Shown here: in pieces, positions 16,723-25,966 of the stretch | Layout: each line of letters starts with the position of its first letter | Position numbering within the stretch: the first letter of the stretch is position 1 | Source: Phenylobacterium sp. | GTDB taxonomy: Bacteria; Pseudomonadota; Alphaproteobacteria; Caulobacterales; Caulobacteraceae | Assembly (NCBI RefSeq): GCF_030646615.1 | Contig: NZ_JAUSLG010000096.1 | Coordinates: 1 to 64,000, forward strand | Direction: 5' to 3' | Length of the DNA stretch: 64,000 nt | The notes under the pieces: generated by a model | Told to the model about the DNA's origin: nothing | Databases searched by the model: none | What the model saw: the letters and a program-made list of their open reading frames with translations, nothing else | Translations under genes and position numbers: made by a program

Positions 16723-18939
16723 ATGACGCGTCTCAAGTCGTTCCGCGGCCTGCTGCTGGTCGGCGCCGCGAGCCTGATCGCTGGACCCGCCGCGGCCCAG
16801 GCCAGCGGCACGCTGCTCGAAGAAATCATCGTCACCGCCACCAAGCGCGAAGTCAGCGTCCGGGAGATTTCCGGCTCGGTCAGCGCCGTCAGCGGCGCCC
16901 AGCTCGAGGCCATCGGCGCCCAGAGCTACGCCGACTATATCGCCCGCACCCCGGGCGTGACCTTCAACCAGTTCCAGCCGGGCACCTCCCACGTGGTCAT
17001 TCGCGGGGTGGCCACCAACTCCGGCAACGTCCAGGGTCAGGGCACCACCGGCTACTACATCAACGAGGTGCCGCTGACCGAGCCGGGCTGGACCATCGTC
17101 ATCCCGGACATCGACGCCTTCGACGTGGACCATGTGGAGATCCTGCGCGGTCCCCAGGGCTCCCTGTTCGGCTCGGCCTCCATGGGCGGGGCGGTGAACT
17201 ATGTGGCCCGCAAGGCCGACGCCAGCGCCTATGACGCGGCCATCGAGACCACACTCAGCAAGACCCGGAACGCCGATGTCGGCGGGGGGATCAAGGGGAT
17301 GGTCAACATCCCGCTGGTCGAGGACAAGCTCGCCCTGCGCGCCGTGGCCACCTATCGCAACGATCCCGGCTATCTCGACAATGTCGGCATCGGTGAGAAC
17401 GGCTCCAGCGACATCACCATTGGCGGCGGTCGCCTGTCGCTGGTCTGGACGCCCACCGACGCTACCGAAGTGTCCTGGCTGAGCCTCTACCAGAAGACCG
17501 AGGTCGATGACGCGCCCTACCGCAACCCGCTCTTCGGCGACCTTGGACGCTCCAGCGCCCTGGCCGAGACCAATGAGACCGAGGTCACCCTGCACAGCCT
17601 GCGGGTCGATCACGACCTCGGCTTCGCCACCCTGACCGCCATCGGCGCCTATCAGGAAAAGACCCAGGGCTATGTCTTCGATTTCACCGCCTATCGGGAC
17701 GCCTACAACGCCGATCTGGGCCTGAACCTCTCAACGCCGCTGTTTATCGAGAGCGGCGGCGAGTCCACCGGCGAGAGCCTGGAAGTCCGCCTGGCCTCCA
17801 ACGGCGAGGGCCGTTTCGAATGGCTCGTCGGCGCGATGTACTTCAAGAGCGACAAGGACCTCTACGAGCAACTCGGCGCCGTCTCCGGCGTGGCCGCGGC
17901 GTTCAACGCCTCGCCGCTCTTTGGTCCCGGGTCTGGCGCCGTCATCGCCCCCGACGACCGGATTTTCAACGCCTTCTTCGGCGATCTCAGCGCCACGGAA
18001 ACCGCGCTGTTCGGCGAGGCCAGCTTCGACTTCACGCCGCAGCTGAAGCTCACCGCTGGCGGCCGCCTCTTCAAGACCGAGATCGAGTCCATCGACAGCC
18101 AGGTGGGCTTCTCCACCTATCCCGGCGGGCTTTCCACCGGGACCACCCAGACGGATGAGCAGGACGGCTTCTCGCCCAAGGTGTCGCTGACCTACACCCC
18201 CAGCGAAGACCTGATGGTCTATGGCCTGTACTCGGAAGGCTTCCGGTTCGGCACGCCCAACACCCAGGGCCTCAGCGCCTTCCCGGTCCCGTCGGGCTCC
18301 AAGAGCGACAGCCTGAAGAACTATGAGGTCGGGGTTCGGTCCAACCTCGTCGGCGGCGCCCTTCTGCTGGACGCCACCGCCTTCTATGTGGACTGGTCCG
18401 ACATCCAGCTTCGCCTGCAGACGCCTGACAACTTCAACTATGCGGCCAATGGGGGGGCGGCGACGATCAAGGGGCTCGAGACTTCGGTCACCTTCAGCCC
18501 GACCCCACAGTTCGATCTCCAGTCGACCGTGACCTATATGGAGGCCCGGCTCGACGAGCCGCTGTTCATCCTGTGGTACGGGACCGCGCCTGAGGGCTCG
18601 CAACTGCCGGGCTCGTCGGACTGGTCGATCTCCAACACCGCCTCCTATCGGTTCGAGGCGGCCTACGACCCGACCCTGACGCTCTCGCATCGCTATGTCT
18701 CGTCGGGCATCAGCGACCTGAACTCCGCCGTGCCGGGGGTCACCCCGAACACCCAGGGCGACTTCAACGTGATCGACCTTCGCCTGCGGGCGACCATGGG
18801 GCCGACCTCGGTCACCTTGTTCGGGTCGAACCTGGGCGATGAGCGGGGCGTGACGCGCACCGTTCCCGAGGCCAATGGCCTCAGCCAGGGCCTGATTCGG
18901 CCGCGCACCTTCGGGGTGACTCTGAACTGGTCGCTCTAG
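16723..18939 (+). CDS. TonB-dependent receptor
   Basis: A 738-residue outer-membrane receptor. The signal peptide ends GPAAAQA near residue 26; the TonB box is EEIIVTATKRE; the plug (about 45-160) contains VIRGVATNSG and VEILRGPQGSLFGSASMGGAV; the barrel ends VTLNWSL. The plug and barrel follow the large Caulobacter/Sphingomonas receptor group whose ligands are often not siderophores. The start is ATG 16723 after aaggggga. A strong hairpin separates it from the oligopeptidase gene in the same direction, so whether they share a transcript is open. The ligand is unknown. Confidence 0.92.
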   Translation: MTRLKSFRGLLLVGAASLIAGPAAAQASGTLLEEIIVTATKREVSVREISGSVSAVSGAQLEAIGAQSYADYIARTPGVTFNQFQPGTSHVVIRGVATNSGNVQGQGTTGYYINEVPLTEPGWTIVIPDIDAFDVDHVEILRGPQGSLFGSASMGGAVNYVARKADASAYDAAIETTLSKTRNADVGGGIKGMVNIPLVEDKLALRAVATYRNDPGYLDNVGIGENGSSDITIGGGRLSLVWTPTDATEVSWLSLYQKTEVDDAPYRNPLFGDLGRSSALAETNETEVTLHSLRVDHDLGFATLTAIGAYQEKTQGYVFDFTAYRDAYNADLGLNLSTPLFIESGGESTGESLEVRLASNGEGRFEWLVGAMYFKSDKDLYEQLGAVSGVAAAFNASPLFGPGSGAVIAPDDRIFNAFFGDLSATETALFGEASFDFTPQLKLTAGGRLFKTEIESIDSQVGFSTYPGGLSTGTTQTDEQDGFSPKVSLTYTPSEDLMVYGLYSEGFRFGTPNTQGLSAFPVPSGSKSDSLKNYEVGVRSNLVGGALLLDATAFYVDWSDIQLRLQTPDNFNYAANGGAATIKGLETSVTFSPTPQFDLQSTVTYMEARLDEPLFILWYGTAPEGSQLPGSSDWSISNTASYRFEAAYDPTLTLSHRYVSSGISDLNSAVPGVTPNTQGDFNVIDLRLRATMGPTSVTLFGSNLGDERGVTRTVPEANGLSQGLIRPRTFGVTLNWSL

Positions 18940-18945
18940 AGATTC

Positions 18946-18977
18946 CCGCCGCTGAATCCCCGCGGATTCAGCGGCGG
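18946..18977 (+). terminator. Strong hairpin, probable terminator
   Basis: Bases 18946-18959 (ccgccgctgaatcc) pair perfectly with 18964-18977 around a 4-base loop, seven bases after the receptor stop. No T-run follows, so it may be a partial terminator or mRNA-stabilising hairpin. Confidence 0.6.
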
Positions 18978-19067
18978 CGATAGGCTAATTCACGGGGTCG
19001 CGCGCACGATCCGGCAGACAATTCTGGATCGTGCTCTGAGGCTGTGGCCGAAGACGGAGCAAAGCAT

Positions 19068-21227
19068 ATGAACCGACGGACCCTGTTGCTTTCGACGGCG
19101 GGCCTGGCCCTGGCGCCCTGCTTTTCCTGGGCGGAAGACGGGCTGGGCGCCATCGCCCCGCCCCGTCCGCCCCGGCGGCCCCTGCGGATCGAGCAACTGG
19201 GCCGTGTCCGCAATGATCCCTATGCCTGGCTACGCGATCCCAACTGGGCCGAGGTCTCCCGCGACAGCAGCCTGATGTCGCCGGAGATCCGCGCCCATCT
19301 GGAGGCCGAGAACCGTTACGCCCAGGCCCTGCTGGCCCCGACGCAAGCGCGGCAGGACGCCTATGCCCAGCGCATGAAGGCCCTGGCCGAGGGCGACGAA
19401 TCCCAGCCGCCGGTCCCCGATGGCCCCTTCGCCTACTATGCCTATGTGCGTCCCGGCGAGGATCATCCCGTCCATGCCCGGCGGCCCATCGGCGGCGGCG
19501 AGGAACAGATCCTGCTGGACGAGCAGGACCGCGCCCGGGGTCATGCCTATTTCCGCACCACGGCGGCGGCCCATAGCCCCGATCACAGCCTGTTTGTCTG
19601 GGCCGAGGACGTGGAGGGCGGCGATCGCCACCGCATCTGCATCCGCGACCTCGCCACCGGCGAGGTCCGCACCACCCCCCAGGCCGAGGGTTTCGGCTGG
19701 GAGGGCCTGGTGGTCTCCCCCTGCTCGCAATGGGTGTTCTGGATCTGGCGTGATCCCCTGGGCCGCCCCGCCAAAATCTTCCGCCGCCCGGTCCGCGGGG
19801 ACAGCGATGAGCTGGTCTATGAGGAGCGCGATCCGGCCCTGTTCATGGCCCTGTCGCGGATGGCGTCCGGCGCCTTCGTCACCATCCAGATCCTGGGCCC
19901 GGACGTGGATGAGGCCCGGCTGATCCCGGCGGATAACCCCACCGCAGAACCCATCCTCGTGGAGCCCCGTCAGCCTGGACTGCACTACCAGGTTCAGGAG
20001 TGGAACGGCCAGCTGGTCATCCTCACCGACGCCGACGACGCCATCGACGGCAAGCTGATGACCGCGCCCCTCGACCGTCCCGGCCGCGCCCACTGGCAGG
20101 AATGGATCGCCCACGCGCCGGGCCGGCACATCCTGGAGATTCGGCCGCTCCGCGACCACCTGGTCCGCCTCCAGCGCCGCAACGGCCGCCTGGAGGTGAT
20201 CGCCCTGCCCCGGGACGGCGGCGATGAGGTGCAGGTGGCCTTCGATGAGGCCGCCTACCTCGTCACCCTGGAGCCGCATCAGGCCTATGACACCGCGGTC
20301 CTGCGCCTGAACTGGCAGTCCCCACGGACCCCGCCGCGCTGGATCGACTGCGATCTGGCGGGCGGCCAGCAGACCCTGGTCAAGGCCCGGCAGATCGGCG
20401 CGGGCTATTCCGCTGACGCCTATGAGGTGCGGAGCCTGTTCGCCCCCGCCAGCGACGGACAACAGATCCCGGTCACGGTCCTGATGCGCAGGGGCGCGGT
20501 TCTGGACGGCCGGTCGCCGCTGTTGCTCTTCGCCTACGGCTCCTATGGCGCCTCGACCGAGGCGAAGTTCTCGGTCCCCGTGCTGGCGCTGGTGGAGCAG
20601 GGCTTCATCTACGCCATCGCCCATGTGCGGGGGGGCTCGGAAAAGGGCCGCCAATGGTTCCTGGATGGCCGGCGCTTCCAGAAGGCCAACACCTTCACCG
20701 ACTTCATCGCCTGCGCCGAACACCTGATCGACCAGGGCTATACGCAGCCCAAGCGCGTGGTCGCCTATGGCCTGTCGGCCGGCGGCCTGCTGATGGGCGC
20801 GGTGGCCAATATGCGGCCGGACCTGTGGGGCGGTGTGATCGCCCAGGTGCCGTTCGTGGACATGCTCAACACCATGAGCGACGCCGACCATCCGCTGGTG
20901 CCGGCCTTCCGTCCCGACTGGGGCGACCCCCTGGCCGACCCGGAAGCCTATGACTACATCGCCTCGATCTCGCCCTATGAGAACGTGCGGCCCCAGGCCT
21001 ATCCGCCGATCCTGGCGACGGCCGGCGTACGGGATCCGCGGGTCAGCTACTGGGAGCCGGCCAAGTGGGTCGCCGAGATCCGCGAGCAGGCGACCGGCGG
21101 CGGCCCGATCCTCTTCCTGACGGACATGGAGGCCGGCCACCAGGCGGCCGGCGGCCTGTCGTCGCAGTTCAAACAGATGGGCCGTTTCTGGGCCTTCGCC
21201 GAGCAGAGCCTCATATGGTCAGCATAA
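19068..21227 (+). CDS. ptrB: Tat-exported oligopeptidase B (S9 family)
   Basis: A 719-residue serine peptidase cleaving short peptides, in oligopeptidase B after basic residues. The N terminus MNRRTLLLSTAGLALAP looks like a twin-arginine signal. A seven-bladed propeller (about 60-440) begins NDPYAWLRDPNW. The hydrolase domain contains the catalytic serine in YGLSAGGLLMG (about 560), aspartate in GVRDPRV and histidine in EAGHQAAGG. Conserved segments NMRPDLWGG and QVPFVDMLNTM support S9A/PtrB. The start is ATG 19068, with ggag eight bases upstream. Its 3' end overlaps the amidase start by 13 bases. The Tat export and amidase partner suggest periplasmic peptide processing. Confidence 0.88.
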   Translation: MNRRTLLLSTAGLALAPCFSWAEDGLGAIAPPRPPRRPLRIEQLGRVRNDPYAWLRDPNWAEVSRDSSLMSPEIRAHLEAENRYAQALLAPTQARQDAYAQRMKALAEGDESQPPVPDGPFAYYAYVRPGEDHPVHARRPIGGGEEQILLDEQDRARGHAYFRTTAAAHSPDHSLFVWAEDVEGGDRHRICIRDLATGEVRTTPQAEGFGWEGLVVSPCSQWVFWIWRDPLGRPAKIFRRPVRGDSDELVYEERDPALFMALSRMASGAFVTIQILGPDVDEARLIPADNPTAEPILVEPRQPGLHYQVQEWNGQLVILTDADDAIDGKLMTAPLDRPGRAHWQEWIAHAPGRHILEIRPLRDHLVRLQRRNGRLEVIALPRDGGDEVQVAFDEAAYLVTLEPHQAYDTAVLRLNWQSPRTPPRWIDCDLAGGQQTLVKARQIGAGYSADAYEVRSLFAPASDGQQIPVTVLMRRGAVLDGRSPLLLFAYGSYGASTEAKFSVPVLALVEQGFIYAIAHVRGGSEKGRQWFLDGRRFQKANTFTDFIACAEHLIDQGYTQPKRVVAYGLSAGGLLMGAVANMRPDLWGGVIAQVPFVDMLNTMSDADHPLVPAFRPDWGDPLADPEAYDYIASISPYENVRPQAYPPILATAGVRDPRVSYWEPAKWVAEIREQATGGGPILFLTDMEAGHQAAGGLSSQFKQMGRFWAFAEQSLIWSA

Positions 21228-22639
21228 GACGGGACGACGCCTTCACCATCGGGCGCCTCGACGCCCACGACCAGGCCGCCCTGGTGGCGCGCGGTGAGGT
21301 CACCGCCACCGAGCTGACCGAAGCGGCGATCGTCCGGATCGAGGCCCTGGATCCTCAGCTGCTGTCGGTGAGTTGGCCGGCCTTCGACCTGGCCCGCAGG
21401 CGCGCCGCCGCTCCCCTGCCTGAGGGGCCGCTGGCCGGCGTTCCCTATCTGTTGAAGGACTCCCTGGACTATCCGGGCCTGCCCAGCCGGGCGGGATCGG
21501 CGAGCCGTAGCGATGCGGTTCGCGCCTTTGCCCATCCCTATGTCCGGCGACTGGACGCCGCGGGCCTGGTTCCCGTCGGCAAGTCGGCCATGCCGGAGTT
21601 CGGACTGCTTCCGGTCACCGAGCCTCTTATCGGTCCTGTGACGCGAAATCCCTGGTCGCCGGCCCATTCGCCCGGCGGCTCCAGCGGCGGGGCTGGCGCG
21701 GCGGTGGCGGCGGGGCTAGTCCCCCTGGCCCATGGCAGCGACGGCGCAGGCTCGATCCGCATCCCCGCCTCGGCCTGTGGCCTGCCAGGGCTGAAGCCCG
21801 GCCGTGGGACCACGGTGCGGGTGCGCAGCCGCCATGTGATCGAGGATCTGCTGGTGGGCGACAGCCTGATGGCCCGCAGCGTCCGCGACGTGGCCGCCGG
21901 CTTCGCCCTGGCCCGGCCCGAGGCCGCCCCGACGATCACCGGACCCAGCCTTCGCCGGCTGAAGATCGCCTATGCCAGCCGCACCCTGGCAGGCGCCGAG
22001 CCGCACGAGAGCCTGACCAGGGCCCTGGAGGAGACCGTCAATCTCTGCGCCCGCCTGGGCCACGAGGTGCGCCCGGCCTGGCCCGCCATCGACGGCCCCG
22101 CCGCCGAGCGCGCCGAGCAGGTCTTGTGGAGCCACATCGGCGCGGATTGCGTCGACGCTGTCGCCGCCGCGGGCCAGGACCCGGCCGTGGCGCTGGAGCC
22201 CTGGACCCGAGCCCTGGGCGAGATCGCTGCGGGACTCAGCCATGCCGATCTGGAAGCCGCCTATGGTCAGATCGCCGCCCTGCCCCGCCAACTGGCCGCC
22301 TTCTTCGGGGACTTCGACGTCCTGCTGACCCCGACCCTGTCAGCGCCCCCGCCGCGGATCGGCGAGATGGCGCCCGACACCGCGCCCGAGACGCTGATGG
22401 CCAGGATGTTCGGCTGGTGCGGCTATACGCCTTTGCAGAACATGGCCGGCACGCCCGCCATGACCCTGCCGCTGGCCTGGGACGGGGACGGTCTGCCCTT
22501 GGGCCTGATGTTCGCCGCTGACCGGGGGCAGGAAGATCTGCTGCTCGCCCTGGCCTTCGAACTGGAGGCCGCCGCCCCGTGGGCGTCTCACTGGCCGCAG
22601 ATCTCCGTGAACGGGGGCCGCGATGGACGCGCCGCCTGA
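21215..22639 (+). CDS. Amidase (amidase-signature family)
   Basis: A 474-residue hydrolase of the amidase-signature family, which uses a Ser-cisSer-Lys triad to split amides. The catalytic lysine lies in YLLKDSLDYPG (about residue 77), and the glycine/serine signature SPGGSSGGAGAAVAAGLVPL (about 151-170) carries the serines, followed by HGSDGAGSIRIPA. No signal peptide is seen. The ATG at 21215 is inside the last codons of the oligopeptidase gene, and the stop lies inside the start of the flavoprotein gene, so the three are an operon. Substrate unknown; peptide amides are plausible from context. Confidence 0.85.
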   Translation: MVSIRRDDAFTIGRLDAHDQAALVARGEVTATELTEAAIVRIEALDPQLLSVSWPAFDLARRRAAAPLPEGPLAGVPYLLKDSLDYPGLPSRAGSASRSDAVRAFAHPYVRRLDAAGLVPVGKSAMPEFGLLPVTEPLIGPVTRNPWSPAHSPGGSSGGAGAAVAAGLVPLAHGSDGAGSIRIPASACGLPGLKPGRGTTVRVRSRHVIEDLLVGDSLMARSVRDVAAGFALARPEAAPTITGPSLRRLKIAYASRTLAGAEPHESLTRALEETVNLCARLGHEVRPAWPAIDGPAAERAEQVLWSHIGADCVDAVAAAGQDPAVALEPWTRALGEIAAGLSHADLEAAYGQIAALPRQLAAFFGDFDVLLTPTLSAPPPRIGEMAPDTAPETLMARMFGWCGYTPLQNMAGTPAMTLPLAWDGDGLPLGLMFAADRGQEDLLLALAFELEAAAPWASHWPQISVNGGRDGRAA

Positions 22640-23246
22640 CAAGTACGCCGCGCGATCCGAGGCCGACGTTCTGGCGCTGGTCACCGCCCATCCCCTCGCC
22701 TGGGTGGTCAGCGCGGGGGAAGGCTTTTCCGCCACGCCCCTGCCCCTTCGCCCGCGACTGGACGGAGCGGGCCAGCTCACGGCGCTCGCCGGGCACTTCG
22801 CCCGGTCCAATCCCCAGGTCCAGCGGTTGAGGGCCGCCCCCCGGGCGCTGGCGCTGTTCATGGGGCCGCACGGCTATGTGTCCCCCTCCTGGATGGAAGA
22901 CCGCACCCAGGCGCCGACCTGGAACTATGCCTGCGCCGCCTTTGACTGCGACATCGTTTTCGAGGAAAGCCCGGAGGCGACCCGGGCCGTCCTGGACGAG
23001 TTGATCGAGGCCATGGAGGCTGGGCGCCCCAAGGCGTGGGGCGCCGACGACATGGGGCCGCGCTATGAGGGTCTGTCCCGGGGCGTGGTGGGATTTCGCG
23101 CCGAAATTCGCGCCCGGCGAGTGGTGTTCAAGCTCGGCCAGGACGAGCGGGACGACGTCTTCGCCGACATCATGGCCGCCCTGCAGCAGGAGGGTCCGCA
23201 GGATCTGGCGCGCCTGATGGACGTCTACGCCGCCGCCCGCGCATGA
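22623..23246 (+). CDS. PaiB-like FMN-binding protein
   Basis: A 207-residue protein of the PaiB/FMN-binding negative-regulator family. It has a split-barrel flavin-binding fold with VSAGEGFSATPLPLRP near the N terminus, FMGPHGYVSPSWMED near 80-95 and GVVGFRAEIRARR near the C terminus, all typical of PaiB. PaiB in Bacillus represses degradative enzymes, but here it may be an oxidoreductase. It overlaps the amidase gene by 17 bases and the convergent AraC gene's 3' end by 22. The start ATG 22623 lies in gccgcgATG. Confidence 0.85.
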   Translation: MDAPPDKYAARSEADVLALVTAHPLAWVVSAGEGFSATPLPLRPRLDGAGQLTALAGHFARSNPQVQRLRAAPRALALFMGPHGYVSPSWMEDRTQAPTWNYACAAFDCDIVFEESPEATRAVLDELIEAMEAGRPKAWGADDMGPRYEGLSRGVVGFRAEIRARRVVFKLGQDERDDVFADIMAALQQEGPQDLARLMDVYAAARA

Positions 23247-24031
23247 TCGATGGCGGCTTCGAAATAGTGGCTGGGCGCCACCCCGAAGGCCCGTTGGAAC
23301 ATGGCGGTGAAGGCGCTGGGGCTGTTGTAGCCCACATCGAACGCCACCGTCGTCACCGCCCCGCCCAGGGAGAGCAGCGACAGGGCGTGGGCCAGCCGCA
23401 CCTGCTGGCGCCATTCGCTGAAGCTGATGCCCGTTTCGCGGCGGAAGGCGCGGGTGAAGGTCCGCCGACCCATGCCCGACAGGTCGGCGAAATGGTCGAG
23501 GTCGGCCTCGTCGCCGGGGCTGTCCATGACCAGGCTGCAGGCCCGGAGCAACCGTCCGTCCTTGGGCATCGGCACCTGGAGGGCCTGGACCGGATGCTCC
23601 ACCGCCACGGCGATCTCGTCCAGGATCAACTGCATGATCCGCGCTTCGCGACCATCGAGGGCGTACTCCACCGGCAGGTCCGAGGCCTCCAGGATCAGCT
23701 CTCGCAACAGGTTGCTGACCTTCAGCACCTGGCAGCGATCCGGCAGGCGCGCATCGGCGCCGGGCTCCACATACAGCGTGCGCAGGGAGACATGACCCCG
23801 GCAGAGCGCCTGATGCCGCACGCCGGCCGGCATCCAGACCGCCCGCTGCGGGGGGATCGTGAAGCTGGTGTCGTCGGTCATCACCGACATCACGCCTGCG
23901 CTGGCATAGAGCAGCTGCGCCCGCTCATGGCTGTGCGGCGGGTCCATGAAGTGCGGCGGGTACTCGTCCACCAGCACAGCCACCGGTCGGGGGACGTGCT
24001 GATAGTCGTCGCCGCGTGTGCTTCGCTCCAT
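23225..24031 (-). CDS. AraC family transcriptional regulator
   Basis: A 268-residue regulator with an N-terminal cupin sensor domain (about 25-110, with PPHSHERAQLLYASAG and WMPAGVRHQ) and a C-terminal AraC-type double helix-turn-helix (about 165-265) with LDHFADLSGMGRRTFTRAFR and VAFDVGYNSPSAFTAMFQRAFGVAP. The start is ATG 24031, near an alternative GTG at 24040. It converges with the PaiB-like gene and is divergent from the esterase gene at 24172, so it may control the esterase through their shared 131-bp intergenic region. Confidence 0.92.
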   Translation of the reverse strand: MERSTRGDDYQHVPRPVAVLVDEYPPHFMDPPHSHERAQLLYASAGVMSVMTDDTSFTIPPQRAVWMPAGVRHQALCRGHVSLRTLYVEPGADARLPDRCQVLKVSNLLRELILEASDLPVEYALDGREARIMQLILDEIAVAVEHPVQALQVPMPKDGRLLRACSLVMDSPGDEADLDHFADLSGMGRRTFTRAFRRETGISFSEWRQQVRLAHALSLLSLGGAVTTVAFDVGYNSPSAFTAMFQRAFGVAPSHYFEAAIDHARAAA

Positions 24032-24171
24032 ATGGCCCACATTAGACGATCACAGGCCGATGGTCGACGGCGAGCCAAACCCCGGGCTGGTATCGGCCCC
24101 GAACGCCTGCCCCCTAGGCGGCAAGGTCAACAATCGGGCGCCACCGCCCGCCATAAGGTGTCAGGACGAGC

Positions 24172-25149
24172 ATGAGCGGCATCCAAGGGCTGGGCGGCGG
24201 CGATCTGGACGACGCCGTGCGGGATTTCATCGCCCGCACCGGGCAGGAGTATGCCCGCCAGGCGCAGGGCCGCGCCCTGACTCCCGTCGAAGCCCGGGAG
24301 GTGGCCGAAAAGGTGCGGGCGCCCTGGCGGACAGGCGGGCCTGTCATGCATCGCACCACCGAGGCCCACGCCCCTTCGGCTCACGGCCCCGTGCGCCTGA
24401 GGATTCACGATCCCTCGCCAGAGTCCGGCAAGCCGATCCTGATCTATGTCCATGGGGGCGGCTGGATGCTGTTCAGCCTGGAGACCCATGACCGGCTCAT
24501 GCGCGAATACGCCGCCAGGTCGCAGGCCGTGGTGGTGGGGGTCGACTACGCCCTCTCGCCGGAAGCCAAGTTCCCGCTGGCCCTGGAGCAATGCCTGGCC
24601 GCCGTCCGCTGGGCCGCCGGCGGCGGCGTGGGCGAGGCCGGCGATGCGTCGCGACTGGCCATGGGCGGCGATTCCGTGGGCGGCAACATGTCCCTGGCCA
24701 GCGCCGTGGCCCTGCGGGACGCCGGCGAAGGCGACCTGCTCAAGGCCCTGATGCTCCACTATGGCGCCTTTGACACCGAGATCGACCCCCAGCATCGCGT
24801 GCGCTTCGGCGGCCAGGGCTACATGCTGACCCCGGAGGAGATGGACGTCTATTGGGCGGCCTACCTCACCACCCCTGAGGAGCGGACCAACCCGCTGGCC
24901 GTCCCCGCCCGGGCCGATCTGGCGGGCCTGCCCCCTGTGTTCCTGACCATTCCGGCCTGCGACGTCCTGACCGGGCAGAGCCTGGCCCTGGCCGATCGCC
25001 TCGCCGCGGCGGGGGTGCAGGTCCGGGCTGAACTCTATGCCGGCGCCTCGCACAGCTTCCTGGAGGCGGTCTCCATCAGCGCCCTGGCCGACCGCGCCCT
25101 GCAGGACGGCTCAGACTGGCTGGCCGCAACCCTGGCCCCGGCGCCCTGA
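24172..25149 (+). CDS. Alpha/beta hydrolase, HSL-type esterase
   Basis: A 325-residue esterase or lipase of the hormone-sensitive-lipase family. The oxyanion motif HGGGW lies near residue 95-99. The catalytic serine is in GDSVGGN (about 165), aspartate in PACDVLTGQ (about 265) and histidine in GASHSFLE (about 293). The N-terminal lid (about 1-60) is typical. The start is ATG 24172 after tcaggacgagc. It is transcribed away from the AraC gene and probably regulated by it. Substrate unknown; short-chain esters are usual for the family. Confidence 0.9.
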   Translation: MSGIQGLGGGDLDDAVRDFIARTGQEYARQAQGRALTPVEAREVAEKVRAPWRTGGPVMHRTTEAHAPSAHGPVRLRIHDPSPESGKPILIYVHGGGWMLFSLETHDRLMREYAARSQAVVVGVDYALSPEAKFPLALEQCLAAVRWAAGGGVGEAGDASRLAMGGDSVGGNMSLASAVALRDAGEGDLLKALMLHYGAFDTEIDPQHRVRFGGQGYMLTPEEMDVYWAAYLTTPEERTNPLAVPARADLAGLPPVFLTIPACDVLTGQSLALADRLAAAGVQVRAELYAGASHSFLEAVSISALADRALQDGSDWLAATLAPAP

Positions 25150-25206
25150 AGGCTCTGCGTGGTCTAGGGTCAGGTCGACTCTTTCCAGGCGATTCGGACC
25201 GGTCCC

Positions 25207-25413
25207 ATGAGCAAGCCCCCAGAACTGAAGTACCGCCCCCTGGCCGACGGGCGCTATGAGGTGTGGCTCCATGCGGTGGTGCCGCAGGACGCCCTGCTCG
25301 GCCTTCACGGGGTGCTGGCCCAGTACGCCGCCGAGGGTCCGCCCGAGCCGGAGCCCGAGGAGGGCGCCGACGGGACGGACGCCGATTCAAGTTCCGGCGG
25401 GCTCGCCCACTGA
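25207..25413 (+). CDS. Small hypothetical protein
   Basis: A 68-residue acidic protein starting MSKPPELKYRPLADGRYEVW, with a beta-rich first half and an acidic, low-complexity tail (EPEPEEGADG). It carries no signal or membrane segment. I do not recognise a family. It looks real because codon use resembles neighbours, but the ribosome binding site (ggaccggtccc) is weak. Its last 27 bases overlap the convergent DUF218 gene. Confidence 0.5.
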   Translation: MSKPPELKYRPLADGRYEVWLHAVVPQDALLGLHGVLAQYAAEGPPEPEPEEGADGTDADSSSGGLAH

Positions 25414-25926
25414 GTCCGCGCGAGCCAGAATTTCCCGCCGGCGGGCCAGGACAAGAACGAGGTCATAGGGATAGGCCAGAACCTCCCGCGCGCTCATCCG
25501 CCACCATTCCCGGCGCCGGGCGCGGCCCCGGCCGGCCCCGATAGGACCAGGCTCGCTCGTCACCCCCAGCAGGGCGAACATCATCGCCACCCGGGGGACA
25601 TGGTAGGCGTCGGTGCAGATGATGGCCCGGCTCAAGCCCCGGGCGCGCAGGAAACCCAGCGCAGCTATGACGTTCTCAAGGGTGTCGCGGCTGTGCTCGT
25701 CCAGGACCAGGCGCGCCGGATCGACCCCGGCGGCCTGCAGCAGGTCGGCCATCACCCGAGCTTCGGACGGACCGTGCCGGCCCAGGCCGCCCGAACAGAA
25801 GATGGGACTGTCAGGCCTGGCCCGTGCTGCGGCCAAGCCATAGCCCACGCGCCGCGCCAGGGCGGGACTGGCCCGGCCTCCTGGCCAAACGGCGGCGCCG
25901 AATATGACGATGCCGGCCTTGTTCAT
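25387..25926 (-). CDS. YdcF/DUF218 family protein
   Basis: A 179-residue protein of the DUF218/YdcF family, a Rossmann-like fold. It begins MNKAGIVIFGAAVWPGGRAS, and the conserved SGG (about 45) and E.AR.MADLL segments follow, with DEHSRDTLENVIAALGFLRARG and the ICTDAYHVPRVAMMF motif of the family. DUF218 proteins include ElyC/SanA involved in envelope growth; YdcF binds S-adenosylmethionine. No signal peptide or membrane anchor is seen, unlike SanA. The start is ATG 25926. It overlaps the small gene at its 3' end and lies downstream of 25967-26335 on the same strand, 40 bases apart. Confidence 0.85.
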   Translation of the reverse strand: MNKAGIVIFGAAVWPGGRASPALARRVGYGLAAARARPDSPIFCSGGLGRHGPSEARVMADLLQAAGVDPARLVLDEHSRDTLENVIAALGFLRARGLSRAIICTDAYHVPRVAMMFALLGVTSEPGPIGAGRGRARRREWWRMSAREVLAYPYDLVLVLARRREILARADSVGEPAGT

Positions 25927-25966
25927 GGGCGAAGCCTGCCCCAGGGCGGGGGCCGCCGCCAAGAGA

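Noticed and set aside
19068..21227. Lasso-peptide isopeptidase (AtxE-like) beside a TonB receptor
   Set aside because: The propeller and catalytic segments match oligopeptidase B, and no lasso precursor, B or C gene is present nearby.
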